Source: Epichloe hybrida
Lineage: Eukaryota > Ascomycota > Sordariomycetes > Hypocreales > Clavicipitaceae
Assembly (NCBI GenBank): GCA_019022495.1
Contig: JAFEKR010000001.1
Span: 4,402,001-4,466,000, forward strand
Length of the DNA: 64,000 bases
Reading direction: 5' to 3'
Shown: piece by piece, positions 35,195 through 46,979 of the stretch
Numbering within the stretch: the first letter of the stretch is position 1
Layout: every line of letters starts with the position of its first letter
Made by a program: the position numbers and the translations under genes
Notes under the pieces: generated by a model
What the model saw: the letters and a program-made list of their open reading frames with translations, nothing else
The model's database searches: none
Told to the model about the DNA's origin: nothing

Positions 35195-36329
35195 GTGGAG
35201 AAGATCAAACGGCAAGCATCAGTTGCGTTCATTCATGCTCACGGGCAAGCCCTATGATAGTAGACCAGGGCGATGCGGCGGCAGCGCATGGAAATGAGCA
35301 CACACATATCTCGGCATGGCGACATTCGTTTCTGGATGTGATACGGGGCGAGATGAGTGCGTACAATTCTCGATACCGTGATCCGTATACGAGCTCTTTC
35401 ATAATACATAGGCAATACCAATGGTTGATGATGCACATGGCCAGCCGTGCATGCAAGCTCAATGCCGTGGGCGGTAAGTTGCGTCGGTTGTGTCGGTTGT
35501 GTCACTGCCAGCTGGTGTGTCACGCATCACGCATGCTTCTCACTGATCAGGGAGGAGCTAGAAACTTCCACCACTCGAAGCGACGAACCCCACCATCGCA
35601 CATCAGCATCCGCATCCGCATCCGCATCCGTTATCCGTTATTATCCTCAGTTCGTGCCACTTCGTGCCTGTCTGCTTGCCGACGTCAGCTCCCATCCGTT
35701 GTCTCTGTCGCCAATCCGTGCCAGACGCTTCAAAGACGCTTCAAAGACGCTTCATTCAGCAGGACCCGTAAGTCCAGTTCTCCAACTCTCCTCAATGTCA
35801 AGTCATCTTTGAGAAACTGTATTGCCTGGTTCAGACACCCTTGATCCATTGTGTCACTCGTCCGTCACTCGTCACCCGTCACACTCCCCTTCCTCTTGCC
35901 TCTTCTCACAGCTGCACCTCACGATCCCGAGAAGCCCATCCTTGTACTTTTGGTTGCTAAGTCTTTGCAACCGGTCTCACTAACCAGGAGACCCCGCATG
36001 GCCCAAAACGCAGGCCCCCTTCCTTCTATTGCGACGTTTTTGTGCAAACAGTGCTGACTGACATGTCTCTTTTTGACCCTCCAGCTTATCTGTGCTGTCC
36101 CACAGCTGTGCTCGGTTTCTTCTTCTTCTTTCAAATTCTTTTTGAAAAAGGAATAAAAATCTAAGAGCAAGACCTATACCAACACAAAACGTTGCGTTTC
36201 TTTTTTCGGCCTTTCATCCAAGATATCATATACCATTGAAATTGTTTCATATCCTGCCACGCTTTTTTTTTCATCTATCCCACTCTGACCTTTTTCCCGA
36301 GACACCACCCAACCATACAAGAAGTCACG
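35195..36329. other. Gene-free stretch upstream of the CYP40 gene
   Basis: It contains short tandem repeats: GCATCC/GCATCCG units near 35606-35632 and an 11-bp AAAGACGCTTC repeat near 35726-35751. There is a GAAACTTC inverted pair at 35561-35568, the spacing of a minimal heat-shock element. This fits an Hsp90 co-chaperone gene but may be chance. The last 300 bp are pyrimidine-rich, as in many fungal core promoters. Confidence 0.4.
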
Positions 36330-37514
36330 ATGGCAACTGAGACTCCAAATCGACCTCGTGTCTTCTTCGACATCTCCATTGGCGGCAAGCCAGCTGGCCG
36401 CATCACCATGGAGCTCTACTCCGACCTGGTGCCAAAGACGGTTGAGAACTTCCGTTGCCTCTGCACTGGCGAGAAGGGAGTCGGCAAGTCTGGCAAGCCT
36501 CTTCACTACAAGGGCTCTGTCTTCCACCGCGTAATTAAGCAGTTCATGATTCAAGGTGGTGACTTCACCGCTGGCGACGGCACTGGCGGCGAGTCCATCT
36601 ACGGTAGCAAGTTCGAAGACGAGGCCTTTCCCCTGAAGCACGAGAAGCCATTCTTGCTGTCCATGGCCAACGCAGGACCCAGTTAGTCAAGGCAGTTCTC
36701 CTTTGCTATCAAAATCTTGCTGTTACTAACGCAATGTCACCTAAAAATAGACACCAACGGCTCTCAATTCTTCATCACCACAGTTCCCACACCCCATCTG
36801 GATGACAAGCACGTCGTGTTCGGCGAAGTCCTCAACGGCAAGTCCATTGTCCGTCAGATTGAGAACCTCAAGACCGAAGCGGGCGACAAGCCCGCAAAGG
36901 AAGCCCTCATCGCCAACTGTGGTCAACTCACGGGTCAAGAGGCCCTCCAAGCCGATGTCAATGCGCCCGACGAGATGGGCGACCCGCACCAGGACTACCC
37001 CGAAGACGTCTCAGGCGAGCTGGACGCCAAGACCATTCTCAAAATTGCCACAGACTGCAAGGACTTTGGCAACAAGGCCTTCAAAGAAGGTCGACTGGAC
37101 GTCGGTGTTGGAAAGTACGAAAAGGGCCTCCGGTACCTCAACGAAGATCCCGACCTCGACAACGAACCCGCCTCGACGAAGCAGTCCCTTGATGCTCTGC
37201 GCTTCTCTCTCAACAACAACGCCGCCCTCCTGAGCATCAAGCTCGAGGCCTGGGACGACGCCATCCGCTACGCCACCTCTGCGTTGGCCGTCCCCGGCTC
37301 CTCCGACGCCGATAGAGCAAAGGCCCTCTATCGCAGGGGTGTTGCCCATTCCCGCGGCACCAAAGATGAGGATAGCGCCCTGGCGGACCTCGAGGCCGCG
37401 CACAAGCTGGCCCCCAACGATGGACTCGTCAGCAGTACGCTCAGCAGTATCAAGGCCCAGGTGACGGCCAAGGTGGCCAAGGAGAAGGCCGCCTTCAAGA
37501 AGTTTTTTTCTTGA
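36330..37514 (+). CDS. CPR6: 40-kDa cyclophilin, Hsp90 co-chaperone (CYP40/Cpr6)
   Basis: CYP40 is a peptidyl-prolyl isomerase that binds the C-terminal MEEVD of Hsp90 through its TPR domain. Two exons (36330-36681 and 36751-37514) join to 371 residues; the 69-bp intron has a perfect TACTAAC branch site. Residues 1 to about 175 are the cyclophilin domain: [40 protein letters not shown] (with the catalytic Arg in FHRV), then [20 protein letters not shown] and HVVFGEV. Residues about 215-360 form TPR helices: [40 protein letters not shown] and [13 protein letters not shown]. The lysine-rich end [13 protein letters not shown] is also typical. Assignment is firm. Confidence 0.95.
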
Positions 37515-38381
37515 GTAATTTCTTATAGCAATTTAAAACACAACAAAGCAAAACAAGTCTTGGTTCATATATAGATAGATGTAATTCTGATAGATTGGCC
37601 GGGATGCGGATCATGAACCTTGCCATGATAACCTTATTTCAAGCGTTCATCTCACTCTGTCACGGTGTGGTGCTGAAAACCGAAGAGGATTCTTGTCTCG
37701 ATGACACCAGGGTACACAAGTCATGCTAGTGAATGTCATGTCATTCGTGATTTCCAGCCAAACTTGCTCTATTTAGTCATGAATCCGTACATTTACGTGA
37801 GTGCCATGACTAGTTTCCCCACGACCAAGTGAAAGGTGTGTTGATACCCCAGTGGCGCCCCAAAGGTCACGACATGAAATCCGCATACCAACATGTTAAC
37901 GTATGGAGAGTAAGTAATGGTGTATATTTCGGAAAAAAACCCCGCGAATGCGCATGAGTCCGGATCACGGGACGGAATTCTTCGAACATTCGTTCGCGCG
38001 CATTCACCCTCTTGGCGCCGTATATACACCAATGTGCACACGTTGAAAAAAAAAAGAAAAAAAAAAAAAAAAAGGTACATGTTCTTCGTCCACCGATGCA
38101 TTCACTATATACCATGCTCTTTCTTTTCACCCTTTCGGTATAGAAAGCTTGAATGTGAATTGAAGAACAAGAAGAACTACCCCAAAGAATGCTAGCCGCC
38201 TGCTTGTGATTTCAAAAATGAAAAAGGAACTCGCTTCACCATGACTTCTAGGCACCGATGCCGATGATAATAATAATGATAAAAGACGTCGTATCGAAAA
38301 TGAAAAGGGGTTTCCCTCGAGACCGACAAATAAAATAGAATAGAATAGAATAAAATGCAAAACAGCCGGCCCAAAGGCCAT
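37515..38381. other. Gene-free stretch between convergent CYP40 and RasGAP genes
   Basis: It contains a long, nearly pure A-tract at 38046-38073. No gene is seen. Confidence 0.55.
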
Positions 38382-41300
38382 CTATCTATGTCCCTTTGCG
38401 TCGGGGCTTTCGGCCCGCCCTCCTATCCTCATGATGCCATTCAAGATGGTTCGGCCGACTTTTCCGTTTTTACTCTTGGTGCTGCGTTCCATGCCACTTT
38501 CTTGGCGTAGACCGCTGGCTTTTCTTGATTCTAACCCGTCTCTTCCCCGGCGCCATTCTTTGCTGCGCCGGCGAGATAATGTTGTTTCGCCGTCGCTGCC
38601 GGAACTACCAGGTGGCCGGTCACCATCGTTGGCTATCGCGGGAAAAGAGTATGGCACGCTGAGGGACTCGATGAGGGTGGCTTGCTCGAGAGATTCGGCG
38701 AGTTGATCCGCGACACCACTTGAAGCGGCTTTGGCGGCTCGCGTTCGTTCAACCTGGGCTAGGCAGGCATCGGCTCGTTTTTGTAGCCCCACACACAGCT
38801 CGTTGAAGATGAGCAGTTCGCGGTCCGCTTGGCCCCTTCGGACGTCCTCGGGCACTGCATCTACCCAGAGCCTGACCAGGCTGGCCAAACTTCTGGCATG
38901 GTCAATCAAATAGGGCAAGCTGGGGAATCCTTCCTTGGCCGTTGGGCCCAGGCGGCCTAGCATGGTGATGGGCGTACTGTAGGCAGCCGGAGCGGTCTTC
39001 AAGCCACCGCGCTCGGCGGGGATACCGCAAACCTGGTCGATGTAGTCTCGGAAGACGGGTCGCTGTGTGGTGAGGAATCGATTCATGGGCTCCATCCACT
39101 CTTCGCGTTTGCCGAACGTGGACATGTTGGACATCTTTTGCAGTACCTTGGCAATCAATGTCAACGTTCGTTGCGCGCGTGGGCGAGGGTGGTCGCGCAA
39201 GAGGCCAAAGAGCTTAGGTGACAGGATGGCGGGACAGATGAAGCGTAGGAAGAGGAACCCAGAAACGGCAGTATAGGTGACAGTTCGGAGGAAGTCACCG
39301 TAACGATCCTCTGCCACCGCTCGAATGTACTTGAGGATGTGTCTCAATTCGCCTGGCAACGAGAGCGCCGACTCGGCGATGCAGCGCCAGACTTGGGTGG
39401 TGAAGTGGATCAAACGGTGCCAACGCTGGTCCATGTCTGCGCTGCCGGCGTGGGGGAGTCTGCTCGTGTCGACTTCGCAGTCCGGGTTCAGCTCGTTGAT
39501 CTCGGTAATCTTGTCTTGAAGAACCTCTTCTAGATATTCCATCCCCAAGCGGCGCATGTGGAATTCCAAAGATTGTGTCAACAACGTGTTGCCTCGGAAG
39601 AGGAGATTGGCTTCACCAGCAAGAGACTTGCCCATGTCTCTGACGAGTAGCTCGCGATCACTAGCAGACTCCATTGACTCGCTGGACTTGAGGCGACTGC
39701 TGAAGCGGAACTTCTTGATGGACGTTTGGCTACCAAAGCCGTCAATTTCATCCTCCACCAGGGCCATCAGCCAGTCACCGGCCTTGCCAGACGCCTGAAA
39801 GATGTTGAGAAAGATCTCGGAGAGGCGGCGGAGCTGACCGGGTAGGGACGCCGAGATCATGGTGGTCAGACCCGAGGGGAACCGGTGTAGAGTCTCAGAG
39901 AGCGGCTCATACTCCTTGGACAGCAGTGCTATTTGCTCCGCGTGCGAGATCTTGATGAGCATTGACCCGATTGTCAGTTGTCTGTCATCCATGATCTGTA
40001 GCCAATCTTCGTGGTCCTTCCCTCGCTGGAGCTTATCCACGGCGATGTGAACTGTGCCGTACAAATGCTCTTGCGTTGCTCCGAGCCGTCCGCCAGCGCC
40101 AGCACCAGCACCGGCGTCAGGCGCAGCTCCAGCAACATCAGGCTTACCATCTGTACGCTTCAACACGACAGAAACCTCCTGCACCGTGTGCGGTAAATCG
40201 GCGAATTCGCAGTCTTCCCTCCAGTAAGGGTTCTTGGTTCCTAGCTTCGTCATTGTTCTGGCCCGAACTTCCCCGTCAAGAATTACTTCGGCCACATAAT
40301 TGCCAACCAGGGGATCCTGCTGCTCGGCCCGGGAGAGTTTTTCATATGGTAGCACGTCTAGTCCCGAGGGACGCGCTCTAACTTTTGCTTCCGTTACTCG
40401 CACACCAATAGTCTTTTCTATTCGAAATGTCTCTCCATCGTTTATCTCCTCCTCCAAGTCGGCCACCTCCTGGATCGAGTCTCGATCGTTGAAGTCTAGT
40501 TTATACAGCTCCGGCAAAGCAAAGGCTCGCAGTAGAACAAACCACACTTCAAACTGTACCCGATTGTCCAGTGCAAGATAGACGGGACGGAAGATTGAGA
40601 GCCGTGTGGCTGTGCTGGCGTATATGGGGAAGATGGCAAGACAGAAGTCTTCATCCAAGACAGTGTGGTCCAGCTGCTGAATGGCACACCGCGACAACTG
40701 CGACAGGTGAATTACGCACAGGCAGGAGTTGTCGTTCTCCACCAGAAGTTTCAACTCGCCATTGTCATGGAGAATGCTGGAAATTCGCCTCCATGATGCG
40801 CCAGGTGATGACGAGTCTCGTGTGGACGATCGTTGAACCAAGTCGTTGGCGGAACAAGTGGGCCCTTTATCCCAAAGCATGACATTGCCGACCTTGATGA
40901 TGGATGCAGCTTTGGATCCGTCAGCAGATGCGCCCGGTTCGTTGATGCCCGGCCCGACAATGCTGGCAGGGTTGGTGGCCCCTCCGGCACCGTCTTGGGC
41001 CTTGACAGCGGGGGGTCTTGTCTGTTGCCAACACAAGAAGGCTGCCAGCCACAGGTTCCATTCTTCATGAGCCAGCGGTCGGAGGTACATTCCCATTGTC
41101 GGGCCATTTGCAACGAGCTCGAGGCACTCCCTGCCGTCATCGGGGTGTTTGACGGGGAGAACAATACAGCCGCGCAAGTCGGATATGAGCGTCGCGAAGA
41201 ACGGTCCATCCTGACCCGAGTTGAACATGAGGCAGCCCTTCTCGTCGTCGATGTAGGCAACACCGCTGTACCAGGTCTTGGCACCAGCATCTGACTGATA

Positions 41301-42290
41301 CTCGATATCACCACGCATTCGGCCTCCAAGTGTCTTCATCAACATGATCAATTTCGTGGGCTCTGGAGTATCTATGGGCAAGGGGAAAGAATCGATGCAA
41401 GGGGACGGCGCTGGCACGGGGGAGGAGGGGCGAGATGCTTGTCGCTTCAAAAGACGTTTGCTGGTCTTCCTATCCTTGTCCTTGTCCTTGGACCTGGAAG
41501 GTGTGGACGGTGTGTAAGGCTCTTGGAATCGGCTGTTGGCTGTCGATGAGTAACTGCTTGCTTCTATTGTCGGCGCCGGCGATCTTTGCTCGTCGAGTAG
41601 CGCTTGGGACGTAGAGGAGCTGATACTGCAAACTCTGTGTCTCTGGTCAACCACTACAGGTGCAGTTCGTTGTACCAACACGGCCGCGTCCAGCGTCCTT
41701 GTTCGAGGCCGAGCACCACCAGCACCAGGACTTCTGTGCTGCTGCATTTGAGCCGCCGGCTGAGACAGGGCCTGGGGCGAAACAGGAGCCCCGGGCGTTG
41801 TGGCCGTCGCTGATGTTGCTGCTGTAATGGCCGAGTGACGTATTTCTCCGCCACACTCGTCGAAGTCCGCGTTGAAGACTATGCCTTGTCGTCTACTTGT
41901 ACTTGCCGCTATGCCAATCGTCGAGCCTTGAATCTGGTGGTCACGGAGCAATGACGTTGGCGCAGCGGCTGGGTTATTCGTTGAAAAGTCGCCAGCAAAA
42001 GCACTGGCGCCTAGACTCCTCACGTCAGATGCGTCATCAGGCGTAACAGAACGCAAAGGACCGGCCGAATCGGTGGAATTTGGTCGGAATGCAGACCGCG
42101 GAGTCGATGCTGCAGAGGGAAAATGGTCGGAGCCGTCACGCGGTGTTTTCGTCGGCGGCGAGGGAGGTGGAACGGTAGGGTGAGAGGGGCTTTGCAGCTG
42201 TTTCCTCGCCCGTGGTTGTCGGTTGGCTGCAGAGTCACTCATGACCCCAGTAGATGTCGGTATTTGGGGCTCCATGTCTGATGATGGCAT
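38382..42290 (-). CDS. BUD2: RasGAP with PH-like and C2 domains (BUD2-like)
   Basis: This is a GTPase-activating protein for a Ras-family GTPase. The architecture fits BUD2, which acts on Rsr1/Bud1 at the cell cortex in polarity; in filamentous fungi this would concern hyphal growth. One exon gives 1,302 residues. Residues 1-300 are Ser/Pro-rich and disordered. A PH-like part is near 310-430 (TKLIMLMKTLGGRMRGDIEY and following) and a C2-like part near 645-760 (VGNYVAEVILDGEVRARTM, GTKNPYWREDCEFADLP). The RasGAP domain runs from about 860 to 1110, with the arginine finger in LFRGNTLLTQ and the FLFLRFICPAILSPKLFGLL signature near 1013. The C-terminus is basic and Ser/Gly-rich. In-frame ATGs at codons 1, 6 and 17 are all possible starts. 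SynGAP-type naming would be an alternative. Confidence 0.85.
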   Translation of the reverse strand: MPSSDMEPQIPTSTGVMSDSAANRQPRARKQLQSPSHPTVPPPSPPTKTPRDGSDHFPSAASTPRSAFRPNSTDSAGPLRSVTPDDASDVRSLGASAFAGDFSTNNPAAAPTSLLRDHQIQGSTIGIAASTSRRQGIVFNADFDECGGEIRHSAITAATSATATTPGAPVSPQALSQPAAQMQQHRSPGAGGARPRTRTLDAAVLVQRTAPVVVDQRHRVCSISSSTSQALLDEQRSPAPTIEASSYSSTANSRFQEPYTPSTPSRSKDKDKDRKTSKRLLKRQASRPSSPVPAPSPCIDSFPLPIDTPEPTKLIMLMKTLGGRMRGDIEYQSDAGAKTWYSGVAYIDDEKGCLMFNSGQDGPFFATLISDLRGCIVLPVKHPDDGRECLELVANGPTMGMYLRPLAHEEWNLWLAAFLCWQQTRPPAVKAQDGAGGATNPASIVGPGINEPGASADGSKAASIIKVGNVMLWDKGPTCSANDLVQRSSTRDSSSPGASWRRISSILHDNGELKLLVENDNSCLCVIHLSQLSRCAIQQLDHTVLDEDFCLAIFPIYASTATRLSIFRPVYLALDNRVQFEVWFVLLRAFALPELYKLDFNDRDSIQEVADLEEEINDGETFRIEKTIGVRVTEAKVRARPSGLDVLPYEKLSRAEQQDPLVGNYVAEVILDGEVRARTMTKLGTKNPYWREDCEFADLPHTVQEVSVVLKRTDGKPDVAGAAPDAGAGAGAGGRLGATQEHLYGTVHIAVDKLQRGKDHEDWLQIMDDRQLTIGSMLIKISHAEQIALLSKEYEPLSETLHRFPSGLTTMISASLPGQLRRLSEIFLNIFQASGKAGDWLMALVEDEIDGFGSQTSIKKFRFSSRLKSSESMESASDRELLVRDMGKSLAGEANLLFRGNTLLTQSLEFHMRRLGMEYLEEVLQDKITEINELNPDCEVDTSRLPHAGSADMDQRWHRLIHFTTQVWRCIAESALSLPGELRHILKYIRAVAEDRYGDFLRTVTYTAVSGFLFLRFICPAILSPKLFGLLRDHPRPRAQRTLTLIAKVLQKMSNMSTFGKREEWMEPMNRFLTTQRPVFRDYIDQVCGIPAERGGLKTAPAAYSTPITMLGRLGPTAKEGFPSLPYLIDHARSLASLVRLWVDAVPEDVRRGQADRELLIFNELCVGLQKRADACLAQVERTRAAKAASSGVADQLAESLEQATLIESLSVPYSFPAIANDGDRPPGSSGSDGETTLSRRRSKEWRRGRDGLESRKASGLRQESGMERSTKSKNGKVGRTILNGIMRIGGRAESPDAKGHR

Positions 42291-43169
42291 GACTATGCCA
42301 TTTCCTGCTTTGAATCAACGTTTAGAAATACATTGAGAGCTTAATGCGCTCGAGGGCCGCGAGGGCCAGGACGTTCCCCGTTGAGGTCAGAGTCAGATGC
42401 TGCGGACTGCCAACTGCCAACTGCCGACTGCTGACAGATTGTGTGTTTGCTTTGAAGGAGCGATCAGTTTGAAACAATTCTCAGAGTGCGGATGGCACCA
42501 TCGGCGAGGAGTTGATCCCAGCGTTCTGTATGTGCAAAATCAAAGGTGATATGCTGTCGATGGTCTGGCCAGTGTCTTTTGGCGGAAGTGACTCGCGCGC
42601 GGGGAGGGAAGAGGGCCGGAGTCGGCAGCGTCCAGGATAGAGACTCCGTAGAGAGCTTTTTTCTGGAAGCTCGAGATGGTCGAGGGCAGTGCTATGCAAA
42701 TATTCCGCTTAATAGTAGCATGCGTAGCTTGACTGCGGTATGTCGCGGGTATCTGAAGTTGTGATGGAGGGGGGTCAAAGAGATTGGCGAGCTATCCGGA
42801 AATGTGGATAGGTGGATTGATCTGACAGCGACAAGGCCGGCAATCGGGCCAAAGGTAAGAAGAAAGAATCGGGAAGAATCAGTCCGCCGATGAGATCATG
42901 AGACAGACAAGCGACACTAGTTGGCTAGAAGAGAAACGTGGAATGCTTTTTCCCGGGACAGCCCAGGGCTAGCAAAGGTAGCTAGCTAAGTAGAGTCCCA
43001 AGCGTCTCGAAAGAAGCTCGTGCCTGCAATGGGCACAGACCAGTCAAATCGGGCGGAGTAAGACTGATGTGTCAGCTGGAGACTGGCAGGGTCGGCACGG
43101 CTGAATGTGAAGAGGTTCAACGGCCGGGATCTTCGGCAGCGGGAACAGCCAGATGTCTGGCTGGGGATG

Positions 43170-43226
43170 GGTGTCGATGTCGGTGTCGGTGTCGGTGTCG
43201 GTGACGGTGACGGTGACGGTGACGGT
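43170..43226. repeat. Hexanucleotide tandem repeat (GGTGTC)n then (GGTGAC)n
   Basis: About nine and a half hexamers; the first half is GGTGTC (one GATGTC variant) and the second half GGTGAC. Confidence 0.95.
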
Positions 43227-43269
43227 AGTTGAGAGTCGGGCACTTGGCAATTAGTATTATCACATAGTA

Positions 43270-43308
43270 CGGATTACGGATTGCGGATTGCGGATTGCGG
43301 ATTGCGGA
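43270..43308. repeat. 7-bp tandem repeat (CGGATTG)n
   Basis: About 5.6 copies; the first copy ends in A instead of G. Confidence 0.95.
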
Positions 43309-43560
43309 CCGTACTAGGTGGTGCTGCAGATCGGGCTCGCGGTCTGCATGCCCAGATAGGGACGACAGCCCTGCCCATCTACCCATCTACTAATATGACG
43401 GGATATTAGGGCCGGGCAGCAAGAAGGCAAGGCAAGATGGATCAGACAAGATGACAAGAGAGACCAGGCATGGTGCGCAGGATCAGTGGGGTCCGGTCTC
43501 TGTCTGGCAATGCGGCACCGCCAGTTGAGAGAAACAGGCGGCCAACGGGCGGCCAACAGG

Positions 43561-43608
43561 CGAACAGGCGAACAGGCGAACAGGCGAACAGGCGAACAGG
43601 CGAACAGG
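43561..43608. repeat. 8-bp tandem repeat (CGAACAGG)6
   Basis: Six exact copies, flanked on both sides by the related CGGCCAAC unit. Confidence 0.95.
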
Positions 43609-43640
43609 CGGCCAACACAACGAAACGGGCGGGCGGGAGC

Positions 43641-43680
43641 AAGCCTGAGGCAGCCTGAGGCAGCCCGAGGCAGCCTGCTG
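43641..43680. repeat. 10-bp tandem repeat (CAGCCTGAGG)4
   Basis: Four copies with a few changes. Confidence 0.85.
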
Positions 43681-44980
43681 GCAAGGTGGCTGGACCCTGG
43701 TCAATAACTAAAATAAAATAAAATGGTCTGGTCTACGGATCCGTAATCCGTACGGGTTACTCATCCTCGTCCCTGTGGCACAAAGTGGCGCAGCCGTCTC
43801 AGAGTTTCTCACCTCACCTCATCTCATCTCTCATCTCAACAACGTTCATGTGATGCACCAATGCGGCCTTGTCGTCACGCTTACCAACGTGGATCGAGGC
43901 CTGGCTTCTGAGACGCTTTCTATCTATCCTTGCCCATGGAAGGAAGCCTTTTATTTTATTTTTCCCTCGTATCCGGGGTCCGAGCTTCTCGTTCCCGCGG
44001 AGTTGACTGCCGGCCCCCCGAGAACCGGGTATTGCGAACCAATTTGCCGGGCTCGCATCGACCCCCTGATGCTTGTTCCGCATGCTGCCGGCCGGCTTTG
44101 GAAACCAACAAGGTTCAGGGGAGGCTTTGACGACAAGGAGAGGAGAAACGTGAGCGTGTTCTGTACGTACTAGTTAGTGTGTGACCACCTGATGGGGAAA
44201 TGCCAATGCTTTCCCGACACTACATGTACATACATGTACTCGTGATTGCGACTATTCTCGGTCGTCGCTTACGCAAATCGGCTCGCCTGGTGGCCACCGT
44301 AGTTGAATCATGTCTGACGACAAGGGGGAAAAAATAATCAGTCAGGACCAATTGAACTACAGGATCTTGCCGAGAGTCTAAATGACACTTCGTGTCAGAC
44401 ATATGCGACACGGGTCATTGGACAAGGGGCATGATTTTCTCTTTGATGAATTTTTAGATAAAATTGCCGATTGCCATGGCGGAAGACCCCATCGAGTTCG
44501 CATCGCCGCTCGCGTAGCTTTGTTGGGATTCCCGAAGCAGGTTTTGAGAACAAAAGCCGCAGGACTGATCTGATAGCCCTTCTTGTGGGCTTCCTTCGGC
44601 CGCAGGTACGAGGCACCCAATTCGCCGACTGAAAAAAAAAGACAAGAAAAAAAAACGCCTTCTTCTGTGCTTTGTCACACTCTTTTCTTACGTTTCGTTG
44701 GTTGAATAATTCTCCGAATCACGCAGGCAGCAGCTCTGAACGTCAAGTGGGGTGTGTTGATTGATATCCCCCCCCCCAGTTATTTATTATTGGTGGCAAC
44801 AAGCTCTGCTAGCTTTTGGCTGTTGGCGTCTGATTATTATTGTCGACGGCGCAGGCAGGGGAAGGGGTTCTCGCCAGCTCGGCATGTTGAAAGTCTACCT
44901 CTGAGTTGCTGTAATTTGTTCTTGTGTGTCAGTACCGAGTACCACAGTGTGGTCAAACAAGACAAGACGGAAGGGGGCCC

Positions 44981-45008
44981 ATGAACCATGAACCATGAAC
45001 CATGAACC
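44981..45008. repeat. 7-bp tandem repeat (ATGAACC)4
   Basis: Four exact copies, directly followed by two copies of CTTTCGGGG (45009-45026). Confidence 0.95.
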
Positions 45009-45058
45009 CTTTCGGGGCCTTTCGGGGAAACAGAACAGAAATGGGTGTCGGACGCCTA

Positions 45059-45423
45059 AATGCGCATCTGTCTTTTCTTGAATGCGCATCTGCCCTTAGT
45101 CCTAAAACGGAAGGACGACCCACCTACCTAATTTTGCTGTGGCTCGCGTCTGTTGAATTTTACTATTAATTAAGATGCTTATTTTGTGTGATATTTTAAG
45201 GTATTATATTATTAAAAAAGCTACTATTAATCCATAAAGCTATCGCATTTAACTCGCAGGTGGCTTAGAGAGAAGCGTTGCATGTTGCAGTAAGCTGCCG
45301 TGAGCTGCCTGTATTCGCCACTAAAGAGAGCTAGTATCTTTGGCAGGGAATTAGGTTGAAAGGTACTTATTCCGTTTTAGGACTAAGGGCAGATGCGCAT
45401 TTAAGAAAAGACAGATGCGCGTT
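45059..45423. mobile_element. MITE-like element, 365 bp, 52-bp terminal inverted repeats, TA target site
   Basis: The left end (45059-45110) and the reverse complement of the right end (45372-45423) agree at 50 of 52 positions. TA flanks both sides (45057-45058 and 45424-45425). Each terminal repeat itself contains the motif AATGCGCATCTG twice (one copy in the right arm has a single change), separated by TCTTTTCTT. The interior is AT-rich with no open frame, so it is non-autonomous. The ends do not resemble those of the element at 11956-12255, so this is a second family. Confidence 0.87.
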
Positions 45424-45425
45424 TA

Positions 45426-46979
45426 GAGGTCCAATGGTGTCCTCATGCCATGTCATGCGTGAACCAGGCCCGAGCCAGATTTCCCGAATGCAGCGGGCCC
45501 AGCCGACTGAGCACTTGTCGTTTTCACACATACGTATGTACATACGCACGGCCCAGTCTCATCCCGCCGCAATAACGAGACTAAAGCGCATACATGTAGA
45601 GACAATGGGTAAGGTTGGCTCGGCTCGCGTCAGACGCCGCCTAGACCCCAACCCGTCCGTGCAGGGATTGAAGATTTGAATCAAGTGGCCGATACGAGAA
45701 ACCTGGATGATGAAGATGAACCGAATTATCCGTAATCCGTAAACGGCAACGGCATTCCGAGCTCCCCTCGCAGCGTGCCATCCAGCAGCAAAACACGGAT
45801 TAGTAGCTCATCATTGCAGCTATATGGACGGATTACCTACCTATGCGTGACGGAGGGAATGGCGTGCCTGCCTATCCAAGTAGGTATCCCGTCTTTGCCC
45901 ATGGATCGCAAATCTCGACGCCGGCACTAAACCCGAGCACCTGATCCTGGTCCGCTATGAGAACAAGCCGCTGTTCAGCCCCCTCCCCCCCCCCCCGGCT
46001 CCGGCTCGAACAACCACACATGGATGGACGTGCCTTTTGGTCTTCTGATGATGCGACGCCGAAGAATGACGGGGCTGTTCTGGCAAGCTGGTAGGGTTCG
46101 CTACTCGATCTTGCTTATTGTATGCTGCTCATGGGTTTGAGTGGTGATGGTGCACGAGCTTACGATATTTTTCCCTGGGCTTTTCAACCATTCGCAACAG
46201 AACATGCTGGGGAGAGTGCACAGGTCCTGGCTGGTTGGTATGCTTGTCTTTGTGAATATCCCGCTTCGCAGGCACGTTTGCCTGATCAGTGCAACTAACT
46301 GTCATTTTTTTGACCTTTTTTAATTCCATCAACGGGCATTATACCCCGGCTAACCTGGTCATGCAAATAAATGACATTCCACATCTCAAGCTCGCGTTAC
46401 GAGCATGTCTCCGGGACCATGTCAAACATGCTCTGTCTCGTTATCGATTGATACTGAACCGCATACAATATCGTCATGATTCCTACTCCATGACCACTCT
46501 CCCCCGGGAGGACCCCTCTGTTTAACACTATGAGCTCAAGAAAGGAGCAAAGCAGGGCAAAGCAAAGCAAAAGAGCACGACGCCCGCACGTGTTCAACAA
46601 GTCTCCTCTTCGTATTGACTTCCTATTCACAAAAGCTGATGCGTCCTTGTTTCCCAGGGCCTTCAACATCAGCAAAACAGACAAAACATTCGTGCAAAGT
46701 GCCTAACATTTGTAACTTGCTTCGACGCCAACAGAACTTAAAAACGTTTCTTCCAACTCCCGATTGCCCAAACATGTCGCAGAGTTGCCCACGCGTACCG
46801 CATGCATGCCCCCTGATAGATGAAATAAAAAAGCGAGTAAAGAGTTATTTGAGAAGAAAGAATGCATACATCCCGTAGTCCCCCGGGTAGTAGACGTGAT
46901 GTGGGAAAGTAAGAAAAGGCGAAAGATATGCACATAAGCGAATGTTTGATTTCGTCTTGGGGTGGTATCCATGTCAGTT
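45426..46979. other. Gene-free stretch downstream of the second MITE
   Basis: No gene is seen. A run of 12 or more C lies near 45987-45998. The last 300 bp should be the 3' untranslated region of the next gene. Confidence 0.5.

Larger units (their letters stand above)
42291..45058. other. Gene-free stretch rich in minisatellites
   Basis: The first part is the RasGAP promoter region. Around 43.17-43.68 kb four different tandem repeats cluster, and another lies at 44981-45008; each is listed separately. No gene was found, although chance frames of up to 132 codons exist. Confidence 0.55.

Noticed and set aside
43170..43680. Regular short repeats as a CRISPR array
   Set aside because: Units are 6-10 bp with no spacers, and the genome is eukaryotic; these are minisatellites.
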